A DNA stretch of 64,000 nucleotides, from positions 21,661 to 85,660 of the forward strand of contig CAXAHJ010000005.1 in the NCBI GenBank assembly GCA_963968595.1. Direction: 5' to 3'. Of the stretch, positions 1-8,127 are shown in pieces (the first letter of the stretch is position 1; every line of letters begins with the position of its first letter). Made by a program: the position numbers and the translations under genes. Under the pieces are notes generated by a model. The model did not search any database, had not been told where the DNA came from, and saw nothing but the letters and a program-made list of their open reading frames with translations. Source of the DNA: GCA-2730975 sp937893275 (GTDB lineage: Bacteria > Verrucomicrobiota > Verrucomicrobiia > Opitutales > Seribacteraceae).

Positions 1-124
1 AGGTTAGGCAACTACCCCAAACATATCGCCACCTAGCGCCACCAGGCACTTTTTCGTAAAGGGCTTCCTTGATGAGGGTCCGAAAACCGGAACGATCATC
101 AAGCCAGTCTATAACCGCCTTCAT
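1..124 (-). CDS. Cytochrome b of the bc1-type complex, N-terminal fragment (runs off window)
   Basis: Only the first 41 codons are inside the window. The reverse strand from an ATG at 124 translates to MKAVIDWLDDRSGF..., continuing with EALYEKVPGGARWRYVWGS. This is the typical amphipathic N-terminus of cytochrome b / b6 (W-L-D-D-R-x-G, then E-x-VPGGARW) just before the first transmembrane helix. The ATG overlaps the TGA stop of the Rieske gene (ATGA), so the two are translationally coupled, as expected for a pet/qcr operon encoding quinol:cytochrome c reductase in the inner membrane. The haem-ligating histidines lie outside the window and cannot be checked. Confidence 0.85.
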   Translation of the reverse strand, partial: MKAVIDWLDDRSGFRTLIKEALYEKVPGGARWRYVWGSCLT

Positions 125-678
125 GTCAGGGGAACTTGCTCCGCTAGATTCGGCCGAAATTGCTGAAAGCGAACATATACGAAACCGTCTTCAATTTTTG
201 TCTCAAGGCCATCCATCCCTCGCGGACTAGGACTGGTATCATCGGAAACCGAACCGTCCAGCGCGAAAGAACTATTGTGGCAGGGACAAAAGAAATCTCT
301 TCGATCAGATCGATGGTCTATGGCACAACCTAGGTGCGGACACTTGAGGTTAAAGGCCTTTACCTTCTCGCCTTGTTTAATAAGGTAAACCGCTCCTACG
401 GGGACATTAGTGAGGGTAGTCCACGCATCAGTTACCCGTTCACGAACAATGCCGAACCTCGTTGGCGTACCATCCTCCGGCAATGCCGAAAGGGATGCAA
501 CCTTGGACCAAGGAATCTTGCCGGCATCACCATCACCGTTACCGCTTACAGGATCAAGAAAGGCGGGAACGCCTGCGGCAAAAGGAAAAACGGAGCAAGC
601 AGCAGACACCCCAACAGTTGCTTTGGTAATGAATGCTCGACGATCTCCATCGTCAGTAGAATCTTTAGGTTCGCTCAA
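121..678 (-). CDS. Rieske 2Fe-2S protein of the cytochrome bc1/b6f-type complex
   Basis: Electron-transfer subunit that takes electrons from quinol and passes them to cytochrome c in the respiratory bc complex. The 185-residue product has an N-terminal twin-arginine-like segment (RRAFITK followed by a hydrophobic stretch to about residue 45), typical of Tat-exported, membrane-anchored Rieske proteins. The two cluster-binding boxes are intact: C-P-H-L-G-C near residue 113 and C-P-C-H-N-S-S near residue 130, giving the Cys/His pairs for the 2Fe-2S cluster. The start is a TTG at 678; no ATG or GTG is available upstream in frame and no Shine-Dalgarno motif is visible. It overlaps the downstream cytochrome b start by 4 bases. 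A minor oddity is the short acidic linker rich in Asp and Gly (about residues 45-55). Confidence 0.93.
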   Translation of the reverse strand: MSEPKDSTDDGDRRAFITKATVGVSAACSVFPFAAGVPAFLDPVSGNGDGDAGKIPWSKVASLSALPEDGTPTRFGIVRERVTDAWTTLTNVPVGAVYLIKQGEKVKAFNLKCPHLGCAIDHRSDRRDFFCPCHNSSFALDGSVSDDTSPSPRGMDGLETKIEDGFVYVRFQQFRPNLAEQVPLT

Positions 679-846
679 AATGGTAAAAAAGAATTTTAGT
701 CACAATATCCATGAGGCATGACATTCCAAGCTCAGAGAACCGCGACTCAGCTTTTTCTCTAAGGTGAAACTAATCCGTTTCTTCAAGATTAGGAGAAATC
801 GAAAGATAGAGTAGTTAATAACTGGATGCAGAAATCTTAACCCACT

Positions 847-872
847 GTTCCTTACCATTAAGATTAAGGAAC
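847..872 (-). terminator. Stem-loop downstream of the MORN lipoprotein gene
   Basis: GTTCCTTA at 847-854 and TAAGGAAC at 865-872 form a perfect 8-bp inverted repeat with a 10-base loop. It lies 15 bases beyond the stop of the minus-strand lipoprotein gene. The run of T residues on the 3' side is weak, so this may be a modest terminator or a processing hairpin. The rest of the 679-846 spacer has no recognisable gene. Confidence 0.4.
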
Positions 873-886
873 GAAATCTACTTAAC

Positions 887-2236
887 CTAGGGAAGTGGAG
901 GCAAGGGAGGAAGTCCGCCGGAATCGGCGGGAGCAGGGATGGCGCCTGGAAGCGGAGGAAGAACTCCGGCATCTCCGCCTTGTGTGTCAAGAGAAGGTAA
1001 AGGGGGAGGCAAAACGAGATCAACTGCAGGGGTAGCAGGAGGTGGCGGGACAACCAAGGCATCAGAGGATGCCGGATCGGCACCCGAAGAATCGAGCGGG
1101 GGTAACCCTGGAAGGTCGCCGGCGGGAGCAGGAGGAGCTGGTGGTGGGAAATCCAGCGTTGCCGGTGGTTCTACGGGGGCAGGAAAATCCAGAGGTGCTC
1201 CGGGAAGGGGATCAACGCTTCCGGGAACGGAACCGCTATCTAGAGGAGGGAAATCGGGAAGGCTATTGTCAGGCGGTGGAGGAGCTGGAGGAGGTGCGGG
1301 AGGAAGTCCCGAATCAAGTGGAGGAGGAAAAGTCGGATCAGTAGTCAGTGTGTCGAAAGGAATTGCAGGATCGGTGACGCCAAGTGGGGTACTGGGAATT
1401 GAATCTAGACCTCCGCTAGTAGAAGTTGCATTGTCTAGTGGAGGAAAAGGCGGGGTTCCGGTAAGCGGAAGGGGATCCGGCGTTGGAACCGGAGACAGTT
1501 CCGGAAAACTGGATGTCGCAGGTAAACTGGTATCTAAACCTGCAGGGTTTGCAGGAAGACCCGGCAAGGTGTCCAATGCAGTTCCAGAAGTAACGGGGGT
1601 GACCGAAGAGGGTTCGATGGGAGGGAACGATGGAACTGGATCAATCGCAGTTTCGACCTCGGGAAGAGCGGTTTGCCCTTCGGGAATAGATGTATCGGTG
1701 GTAATGCCCAACTCAGTACTCGGAGAACTTGAGCGGACGGGTGCAGGAGTTAGGGGCATCGAAAGATCGATCTGGGTGCCATCGGATCTCCAAGTGACAT
1801 CTTGCCCATGTCGCTGCCCGTTGGTATACGCCCTAACGTACATTTTTTGTCCATTGGGCCACCATCGAGTTACGAGACCGTGCCATTTCCCTTCGTGATA
1901 ATGACGTTCGTACATCTTTTGTCCTTCGGGAAACCAGCGCGCACTAAGACCGTCTCGCTTCCCTGCTTGATAGGTTTCGTCAGTCGCAACAAAATCACGA
2001 CCATTTTCATTTTCGATCGTAACGATTCGTCCGGAGAAGGGTTCGTTGGCAAAGGTCTTGAAGAGTAAACCATACCGACGCTCAAAAAAAGTATCGTACT
2101 CATCGGCTTTTATCTGAACGGCATCTTGGCTTGCCGGAATCGCAACACTACGAGATGCGTGCTCGTAAGTGTTGGTGCAGCAAGTCAAAGAAAGGCTGGC
2201 ACAGGCCAGAAAGATATTAAAGATGGGCGAATTCAT
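887..2236 (-). CDS. Lipoprotein with YwqK/MORN-type repeats and a long proline-rich C-terminal half
   Basis: The 449-residue protein starts with a short hydrophobic signal and a lipobox (LTCC, Cys at 19/20), so it is probably a lipidated envelope protein. Residues of about 60-160 hold at least three repeats of the form G-K-x-x-G-L-x-x-x-W-x-P-x-G-Q-K-M-Y, the pattern of YwqK/MORN_2 repeats. From about residue 165 to the end (GGLPPLPPLP) the chain is low complexity, dominated by Pro, Leu, Asp and Ser, with PPLP/PPAPP-type motifs that look like a spacer or wall-spanning region. The function of such proteins is unknown. It lies upstream of the bc1 genes on the same strand, but the 208-base spacer and hairpin argue for separate transcription. 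The protein-coding strand is clear even though the opposite strand is also open for long stretches. Confidence 0.8.
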   Translation of the reverse strand: MNSPIFNIFLACASLSLTCCTNTYEHASRSVAIPASQDAVQIKADEYDTFFERRYGLLFKTFANEPFSGRIVTIENENGRDFVATDETYQAGKRDGLSARWFPEGQKMYERHYHEGKWHGLVTRWWPNGQKMYVRAYTNGQRHGQDVTWRSDGTQIDLSMPLTPAPVRSSSPSTELGITTDTSIPEGQTALPEVETAIDPVPSFPPIEPSSVTPVTSGTALDTLPGLPANPAGLDTSLPATSSFPELSPVPTPDPLPLTGTPPFPPLDNATSTSGGLDSIPSTPLGVTDPAIPFDTLTTDPTFPPPLDSGLPPAPPPAPPPPDNSLPDFPPLDSGSVPGSVDPLPGAPLDFPAPVEPPATLDFPPPAPPAPAGDLPGLPPLDSSGADPASSDALVVPPPPATPAVDLVLPPPLPSLDTQGGDAGVLPPLPGAIPAPADSGGLPPLPPLP

Positions 2237-2513
2237 GACTTAAATCATAGGAAAAACGATCTTCTTTGCAAGGCAGAATAAGAAATCCCTTACATTTGGA
2301 TTGCCCTCAAGATTTATTTGTGCTTATGGCAACTATCTTGCTGATTAAGTTACTACAGCTTAGAACAAAAAAACGACCCATGTCCTGCCTTCCTAGTTTT
2401 GTTCCTTATTTTCGCGGAAAAAAACTTCAGTTTCTTGATTGCCTTTCTATCAAAAACGATCAAAAACGATCAAAAGCAATCATCGGTATAATTGTTGGCA
2501 AACTAATACAAAA

Positions 2514-4712
2514 ATGAACTTACAGGAACTAATATATTGGATTCCGGCGGCTGGTGTCGTCGCACTTCTTTTTACATTTTGGAAGACCTCCCAAGTCACT
2601 GCGGCAGATGCGGGGACCGAACGCATGCAGAACATTGCCAAGGCGATTCAGGATGGGGCCATGGCCTTTCTAAAGGCAGAGTACCGCGTTTTGGCCATAT
2701 TCGTTATATGCGTGGCTGCGCTTTTGGCTTGGAGCGGATACGAAAATGAAAGCTCGGATCCACTGGTGGCTGTTTCCTTTGTAGTCGGAGCTCTGTGTTC
2801 CGCATTGGCGGGCTTTCTAGGAATGCGTGTAGCCACAAAAGCCAATGTGAGGACGACGAACGCTGCTCGAGAAAGTCTGGGTAAAGCTCTGGAAATAGCC
2901 TTTTCCGGCGGTGCCGTGATGGGTCTTGGAGTGGTTGGATTGGGGATTCTTGGCCTAGGCGGACTATTTGCCTACTTCGGCACACATTTCAATGCCTTTG
3001 AGGGAGGGGATGCCCTGACGAAGACTCTCGCGGTAATCACAGGTTTTTCCTTCGGGGCTTCTTCCATTGCTTTGTTCGCACGCGTGGGCGGGGGAATTTA
3101 TACTAAGGCAGCTGACGTCGGTGCCGATTTGGTAGGAAAGGTAGAAGCCGGGATTCCCGAGGATCATCCGCTCAATCCCGCCACCATTGCAGATAACGTG
3201 GGTGATAATGTAGGTGATGTTGCAGGCATGGGAGCGGACTTGTTTGAGTCCTATGTCGGATCGATCATAGCCACGATGGTACTTGGCGCCGCCTTAGTTT
3301 CCGGCTCTCCGGACTTCCAGGACTTCCTCGGAGGACTATCCCCCGTAATGCTACCGCTCGTGCTAGGAGCAATCGGCATAGGAACATCCATTCTCGGCAC
3401 TTTCTTCGTCAAGGTACGCGAGGGTGGAGATCCTCAGCGTGCTCTCAACATCGGAGAATTTGGTTCATCTGCGGTAATGGTTCTAGCTTCATACTTCGTA
3501 ATCAACAAACTTCTTCCGGAAACTTGGCATGTCGACGGCATCGAGTATACGGCTATAGGCGTGTTCTGGGCTACAATCATTGGCTTGGCCGCCGGGTTGG
3601 CCATTGGCCTGATCACAGAACACTATACGGGGACTGGCAAGAAACCCGTAAGATCCATTGTCGAGCAAACTGTCACAGGATCAGCCACTACTATCATCGC
3701 CGGTCTAGGAGTTGGAATGATCTCCACCACTTTCCCCATCCTCGTAATCGCCGCGTCCATTATAGGAGCATACGAATTGGCAGGTCTTTACGGTATTGCT
3801 ATCGCCGCCGTAGGGATGCTTTCGAATACTGGAATTCAGCTTGCAGTGGACGCCTACGGACCAATTTCCGATAATGCAGGGGGTATTGCCGAAATGGCAG
3901 AACTTCCTGCCGAGGTGCGCAAACGTACGGACAAGTTGGATGCCGTCGGCAATACAACAGCAGCAATAGGAAAGGGTTTTGCAATTGGATCCGCAGCACT
4001 AACTGCACTGGCGCTCTTTGCCGCTTTTACGGCATCTTATAACCAAACTCATGTGGAAAAATTAGCTGCAATAGACATTACCAAACCCGAAGTCATGGCT
4101 GGTCTCTTTGTCGGAGCCATGCTGCCCTTTCTCTTTAGTGCTTTGGCAATGAACGCCGTGGGAAGAGCTGCCATGTCGATGATTCATGAGGTGCGTCGCC
4201 AGTTCCGAGATATTCCCGCGCTAAAGAAAGCTTTAGAAGTCATGAAACGAAACGAAGGTGTAGATTCAGAGGATTGGAATAAGGAGGACAAAGGTGTATT
4301 CGACAAAGCCATAGATGAAGCAGAATACGGGGAATGCGTATCGATCTCAACACAGGCCGCAATTCGTGAAATGGTGGCTCCCGGCATGATTGCCGTCATG
4401 ACACCCGTAGCTGTGGGTTTTCTTGGCGGAGCGACGATGCTCGGTGGACTCCTTGCCGGGGTAACCGTATCGGGTGTACTTTTGGCCCTGTTTCAATCGA
4501 ATGCAGGTGGTGCTTGGGACAATGCCAAGAAAATGATCGAAGAAGGCTACGAAGTCGGCGGAGAAAAACTGGTAAAGGGTTCCGAATCCCACAAAGCGGC
4601 GGTGGTCGGCGATACAGTTGGAGACCCTCTCAAAGACACCTCGGGACCCTCCCTCAATATTCTGCTCAAGTTAATGACCGTTGTGGCGCTTGTAATTGCA
4701 CCTATGCTGTAA
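2514..4712 (+). CDS. hppA: Membrane-bound ion-translocating pyrophosphatase, K+-dependent subfamily
   Basis: Integral membrane enzyme that couples PPi hydrolysis to cation pumping across the cytoplasmic membrane. The 732-residue product (start chosen at MNLQELIYW, just before the first membrane helix) has the family length and about 16 hydrophobic segments. The PPi/Mg site is intact: DVGADLVGKVE near residue 201, then D-N-V-G-D-N-V-G-D-V-A-G about 25 residues on, and the C-terminal D-T-V-G-D-P-L-K-D-T-S-G-P. The segment GNTTAAIGKG near residue 479 carries Ala where K+-independent enzymes have Lys, so a K+-stimulated enzyme is predicted. Whether it pumps H+, Na+ or both cannot be told from motifs alone. 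An in-frame ATG at 2439 would add 25 polar residues that are not family-like. No Shine-Dalgarno is visible. Confidence 0.96.
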   Translation: MNLQELIYWIPAAGVVALLFTFWKTSQVTAADAGTERMQNIAKAIQDGAMAFLKAEYRVLAIFVICVAALLAWSGYENESSDPLVAVSFVVGALCSALAGFLGMRVATKANVRTTNAARESLGKALEIAFSGGAVMGLGVVGLGILGLGGLFAYFGTHFNAFEGGDALTKTLAVITGFSFGASSIALFARVGGGIYTKAADVGADLVGKVEAGIPEDHPLNPATIADNVGDNVGDVAGMGADLFESYVGSIIATMVLGAALVSGSPDFQDFLGGLSPVMLPLVLGAIGIGTSILGTFFVKVREGGDPQRALNIGEFGSSAVMVLASYFVINKLLPETWHVDGIEYTAIGVFWATIIGLAAGLAIGLITEHYTGTGKKPVRSIVEQTVTGSATTIIAGLGVGMISTTFPILVIAASIIGAYELAGLYGIAIAAVGMLSNTGIQLAVDAYGPISDNAGGIAEMAELPAEVRKRTDKLDAVGNTTAAIGKGFAIGSAALTALALFAAFTASYNQTHVEKLAAIDITKPEVMAGLFVGAMLPFLFSALAMNAVGRAAMSMIHEVRRQFRDIPALKKALEVMKRNEGVDSEDWNKEDKGVFDKAIDEAEYGECVSISTQAAIREMVAPGMIAVMTPVAVGFLGGATMLGGLLAGVTVSGVLLALFQSNAGGAWDNAKKMIEEGYEVGGEKLVKGSESHKAAVVGDTVGDPLKDTSGPSLNILLKLMTVVALVIAPML

Positions 4713-4718
4713 AAGAGT

Positions 4719-5417
4719 CTAGGCGGTCTCGCCCGCCAGTTCGGCGAAAGCTGTACGGGTTGCAGTATCGGCCTTGTAGTAGGCTGTTCCAGCCACAAAG
4801 ACATCCACTCCCGCCTTGGTGCAAAGTGGCAAGTGTTCAGGAGTTACTCCACCGTCAACTTCGATTAAATAACGATGTCCTTCCTTTTCGCGAAGCTCAT
4901 GGAAAATCCCGACCTTGTCGAGAACTTCCGGCATAAAGGCTTGTCCCCCGAAGCCGGGTTGCACGGTCATGCAAAGAACAAGATCCACCTCATCGAGATA
5001 GGGAAAGATTTTTTCGGGGCGTGTATCCGGATTGATGACAATACCTGATCGCTTGCCCAGAGCACGAATCCGAGAGAGAGCTTTTGCATGATCGTAGTCG
5101 GGTTCGATGTGTATGCTGATAAGATCTGCTCCGGCCTCGGCAAAGGCATCCAAAAATTGATGGGGGCATTCCATCATTAAATGGACATCTAGAAAAATTT
5201 CCGTTCGGCGACGCAAGTCCGCCACTGTCTGGGGTCCGAACGTTACATTGGGAACAAAATGTCCGTCCATCACATCCAAGTGAACCCAGCGGCGACCGTC
5301 ATGTTCGATTTCGGCAAGCGAGCCAGCTAAGTCAGCATGGTCTCCGGCTAGGATTGAAGGAGCTAGAATCCGAGGGCGAGATTCACCGAAGAAAGTATCA
5401 AGGTCAGTAGTCACCAT
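4719..5417 (-). CDS. rpe: Ribulose-phosphate 3-epimerase
   Basis: Interconverts ribulose 5-phosphate and xylulose 5-phosphate in the pentose phosphate pathway. The 232-residue TIM barrel shows the signature features: APSILAGD near the N-terminus, HLDVMDGHFVPN with the catalytic Asp and metal ligands, the LDVHLM strand, V-Q-P-G-F-G-G-Q-x-F, and V-D-G-G-V near residue 190. It ends 7 bases from the convergent hppA stop. Its ATG overlaps the end of the LptE-like gene by 7 bases, placing it last in a minus-strand run. The oxidative-branch partners zwf and gnd lie about 15 kb away on the other strand. Confidence 0.96.
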   Translation of the reverse strand: MVTTDLDTFFGESRPRILAPSILAGDHADLAGSLAEIEHDGRRWVHLDVMDGHFVPNVTFGPQTVADLRRRTEIFLDVHLMMECPHQFLDAFAEAGADLISIHIEPDYDHAKALSRIRALGKRSGIVINPDTRPEKIFPYLDEVDLVLCMTVQPGFGGQAFMPEVLDKVGIFHELREKEGHRYLIEVDGGVTPEHLPLCTKAGVDVFVAGTAYYKADTATRTAFAELAGETA

Positions 5418-5983
5418 TCCGTTCGGTTTGCGAAAGCGGCAATTTTTCGGGCAAGGGATCGAGAGGATGTCATCAAAGGTTGCCGAGAAATGGGTGTCTC
5501 GGTCACGCTTGACGTCAGGGTGGACGCATTGGAGTTAAAGAGAGTTTCCTTCAATAGGGATTTCCCACTTGGTGACGAGTTTAAGTGGGCAAGGGCAAAA
5601 AGTCTCAATCGAAAACTAGCGGCGAGCACAGTATCGTCGGATCGGTAAGCTTCGGGAATTTGATCATAGTCAATAAGGCGAACCGTTAAAATAGCATCCG
5701 CATCTTCTTGAGAATTCATAAGCCGAGCCCGTCCTTCACGAAGGATTTCCTCGCGAAGAGCACGTGACAGTAGAGCTCCGGCCTGTGGTGCGAGTGAATC
5801 ATTCTGAACGACACGCACATATAGACGATCAAACGAAAGTTCGCCTGCAGGACCAAGGGCATACTGGCAACCTCCGAGCACAAAGGAAAAGAGAAGGAAA
5901 GTTATGCCGGAAAAACGAAAAAAAAGGGAAGTAAAAGATGCCCAACGATAGCTAGACCCGTTTGCTTGACGGGTGTGGCTCAT
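5411..5983 (-). CDS. LptE-like envelope lipoprotein
   Basis: A 190-residue protein with a long N-terminal region, a hydrophobic helix and a lipobox LGGC (Cys at about 39), followed by Q-Y-A-L-G-P. The mature part has the LptE/RlpB-like pattern: an early strand (RLYVRVVQND), a segment reading LSRALREEILREGRARL, and then A-D-A-I-L-T-V-R-L. In Gram-negative bacteria LptE plugs the LptD translocon that inserts lipopolysaccharide in the outer membrane. Assignment rests on this fold-level pattern and the lipobox, not on strong motif identity. It overlaps the upstream TPR gene by 4 bases (ATGA) and rpe by 7, so it is almost certainly co-transcribed with them. The N-terminus before the hydrophobic stretch is unusually long (about 25 residues), but no internal ATG is available. 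Confidence 0.65.
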   Translation of the reverse strand: MSHTRQANGSSYRWASFTSLFFRFSGITFLLFSFVLGGCQYALGPAGELSFDRLYVRVVQNDSLAPQAGALLSRALREEILREGRARLMNSQEDADAILTVRLIDYDQIPEAYRSDDTVLAASFRLRLFALAHLNSSPSGKSLLKETLFNSNASTLTSSVTETPISRQPLMTSSRSLARKIAAFANRTEW

Positions 5984-7107
5984 TCCTTTCCGCGCAAGTC
6001 AGCAATCCGAGCTTTGGCTTCACGAGCTGATTCCGATTCGGGAGCAACCGTAATAGCTTCTCCATAAAATTGAAGTGCAGGACGAGCTCCTAGCTCTTTC
6101 CAGCGCATAATGAAAAACTTGCCGTTTTTCTCGACGAATCGACCAACGCGAAGTTTGCTCGCCGAAAGCACTTCCCGCATTCGCTGCCGTCCTTCTTCAG
6201 CTTTGACCAATCTCTCCTTGGAAGCGGCTAATCTCGCGGCAAACTCCTCGTTGTTTTCGTGACGTGACATTGGAGGGGGAGTTTCATGAAGGATTAAATA
6301 ATCTTCGTAAAAATTCAGTGCCTTAAGAGTAGCCCCTTGGTCGTAATCGGCACCTGCAACCATGGCCTCATGGATGACGGCGAGGTCATAATAAGCTTTT
6401 TCACAGTAATGGCTCTCGGGATAAAGGTTCACTAGTCGCTCGAGGGCATCGATGGCTTCATCGTCTTCACTGTCCTTACGGGCAATTTCGGCTAGTGCAG
6501 TGAGTGCTCGTGGAGCGTACTTCGGGCCTCGTGCGAGACGAGCAATCTCGTTGAGGCGGAGACGATCCTGCTCTCCGCTCCGAAAACGAGGAATAAAGCC
6601 CCATTTACGAGGTTGCTTTTCCTTCGCCAATCGTTCGGTGAGCCTCATAAGGGCTTCGGCAACCTTGTCAAAGTCGTACTCGGTATAGGCTTCAGCGATG
6701 AGGCGCAATCGGTCAAACGCCTTGGACCAATCTCCCCGATTCTCAAGAATGCGAACTGCACGAAATAAGGCTTCCGGACCGACTTGCACTTCGACGCCAT
6801 CGCGGGTTAAACGGGCATCGGTTCTGCGTTTCGAGAATTTGTCATAGAACCCAAGGGCATCCCTTAGGTCACCTTTTATTTCTTCCGCTTCTCCTTGAAG
6901 AAACCATTCCTTTGCTTGTTCGAATTCGATGGGATTACGGTTTTTCACAAAAATACCAGTGCCTGGAAAGAGGTAATTCTTTTCGTCGTGTTGCTGTCGC
7001 CAAGTTCCAGGGGAACGGCGACGGTAATCTCCTGGCGAGGCAGCCCAAAGATCAGTTCCCAGTGAAACAAGTAGTAAAAGAATCGGTGCAAGGCGTAATA
7101 AGTTCAT
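5980..7107 (-). CDS. Exported TPR protein, BamD-like
   Basis: The 375-residue product has a cleavable-looking signal peptide (MNLLRLAPILLLLVSLGTDLWA-AS) and helical repeats of the tetratricopeptide type. Examples are EFEQAKEWFLQGEAEEIKGDLRDAL near residue 60 and A-I-D-A-L-E-R-L-V-N-L-Y-P-E-S-H-Y near residue 220. The F-L-x-G/P-E-S-x-x-A-x-x-A-Y/K pattern is that of BamD/YbgF-like outer membrane assembly proteins. It lacks the lipobox Cys of true BamD, so the name is only a family-level suggestion. It is followed with a 4-base overlap by the LptE-like gene and begins 20 bases after fabH, supporting a role in envelope biogenesis. Confidence 0.7.
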   Translation of the reverse strand: MNLLRLAPILLLLVSLGTDLWAASPGDYRRRSPGTWRQQHDEKNYLFPGTGIFVKNRNPIEFEQAKEWFLQGEAEEIKGDLRDALGFYDKFSKRRTDARLTRDGVEVQVGPEALFRAVRILENRGDWSKAFDRLRLIAEAYTEYDFDKVAEALMRLTERLAKEKQPRKWGFIPRFRSGEQDRLRLNEIARLARGPKYAPRALTALAEIARKDSEDDEAIDALERLVNLYPESHYCEKAYYDLAVIHEAMVAGADYDQGATLKALNFYEDYLILHETPPPMSRHENNEEFAARLAASKERLVKAEEGRQRMREVLSASKLRVGRFVEKNGKFFIMRWKELGARPALQFYGEAITVAPESESAREAKARIADLRGKE

Positions 7108-7127
7108 TTTCGTTAAGATTAGTTATG

Positions 7128-8120
7128 CTAAAAGCGTAAAATGGCCGAAGCCCAAGTCAAGCCTGCTCCAAAGGCAACCAAAAGACCAATTTCACCGGAT
7201 TTAAAAATACCAGCGCGCCTAGCTTCGTCCATTGCGATAGGAATAGATGCCGCAGAAGTATTACCGTATTTCTCGAGATTGCAGTAAAACTTGTCCATCG
7301 GTATGGAAAGGCGTTGAGAAAGGCTTTCAACGATTCTTCGGTTTGCCTGATGAGGTATGACGTGGTCAACATCATCGGGAGTCAACCCGTGTCTTTCCAA
7401 AAGAGTCCGTCCGGCATCTTCCATCACGCGTACAGCGTTCTTGAAAATCTCTCGCCCGTTCATCTTGAGAAAATGTTCCCGTCCTTGAATAGTTTTTTCC
7501 GAGGCCGGCTTGGAGGAACCGCCCGCAGGTTGACAAAGTAAAGACGGATTGGTTCCGTCCGCTCCGCATAAAAAACCTTCGAGTCGAGGTCCCTCGCCAT
7601 TGACTCCCAAAACGGCTGCGCCGGCGCCATCACCAAAAAGCACGCATGTGGAACGGTCTTCCCAATCAATAATACTCGAAAGTTTTTCCGCTCCCACGAC
7701 TAGAGCTTTTTTGTACCGACCTGAACGAAGAAGACCGTCGGCGACGTCGAGAGCGTACACAAAACCCGAGCAAGCAGCTTCCAAATCGAAGCAACAGACA
7801 TTTCGAAGACCAAGTTTATGTTGCAGAAGGCATGCCGTCGAGGGGAAGGCCATATCAGGGGTAATTGTAGCCACAACAACAAGATCAATTTCCTCAGGCG
7901 ATGCATCGGCATCCTTTAATGCATTTTGGGCAGCGTGCAGGGCAAGATCACTGGTGGTTTCTTCATCTGAAGCGATTCTTCGCTCACTTATCCCGGTCCG
8001 TGAAAAAATCCAATCATCGCTAGTATCCACTCTCTTGCTCAGTTCCAAGTTGGTAAGGCGATTTGCGGGGGCATGGGAACCAAGACCCAGCATTACGATG
8101 GCGGAAGAATCGGAAATCAT
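7128..8120 (-). CDS. fabH: 3-oxoacyl-[acyl-carrier-protein] synthase III (KAS III)
   Basis: Starts fatty acid synthesis by condensing acetyl-CoA (or another short acyl-CoA) with malonyl-ACP in the cytosol. The 330-residue thiolase-fold protein has the complete catalytic triad: Cys in L-E-A-A-C-S-G-F at about residue 117, His in V-I-P-H-Q-A-N, and Asn in K-Y-G-N-T-S-A-A-S. The R-T-G-I-S-E-R-R-I loop and C-terminal G-A-G-L-T-W-A are also typical. The ATG at 8120 is preferred because it places MISDSSAIVMLGLGS just ahead of the first strand. A TTG at 8135 that overlaps the plsX stop is the alternative. It sits downstream of plsX in the classic rpmF-plsX-fabH order. Confidence 0.95.
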   Translation of the reverse strand: MISDSSAIVMLGLGSHAPANRLTNLELSKRVDTSDDWIFSRTGISERRIASDEETTSDLALHAAQNALKDADASPEEIDLVVVATITPDMAFPSTACLLQHKLGLRNVCCFDLEAACSGFVYALDVADGLLRSGRYKKALVVGAEKLSSIIDWEDRSTCVLFGDGAGAAVLGVNGEGPRLEGFLCGADGTNPSLLCQPAGGSSKPASEKTIQGREHFLKMNGREIFKNAVRVMEDAGRTLLERHGLTPDDVDHVIPHQANRRIVESLSQRLSIPMDKFYCNLEKYGNTSAASIPIAMDEARRAGIFKSGEIGLLVAFGAGLTWASAILRF

Positions 8121-8127
8121 TAAAGAA

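Noticed and set aside
939..1898. Long open frame (319 codons) on the plus strand opposite the MORN lipoprotein
   Set aside because: Its Gly/Ser-rich translation is the mirror of the proline-rich coding strand. The minus strand has a signal peptide, lipobox and repeats, so the plus frame is a compositional shadow.
2453..2475. Short direct repeat (AAAACGATC copies) before hppA
   Set aside because: Only two to three copies of nine bases; too short and AT-rich to call a repeat element or CRISPR. No CRISPR array was seen anywhere in the window.
2266..2517. 83-codon open frame upstream of hppA
   Set aside because: No family resemblance, no Shine-Dalgarno, and it overlaps the hppA start; more likely an AT-rich leader.
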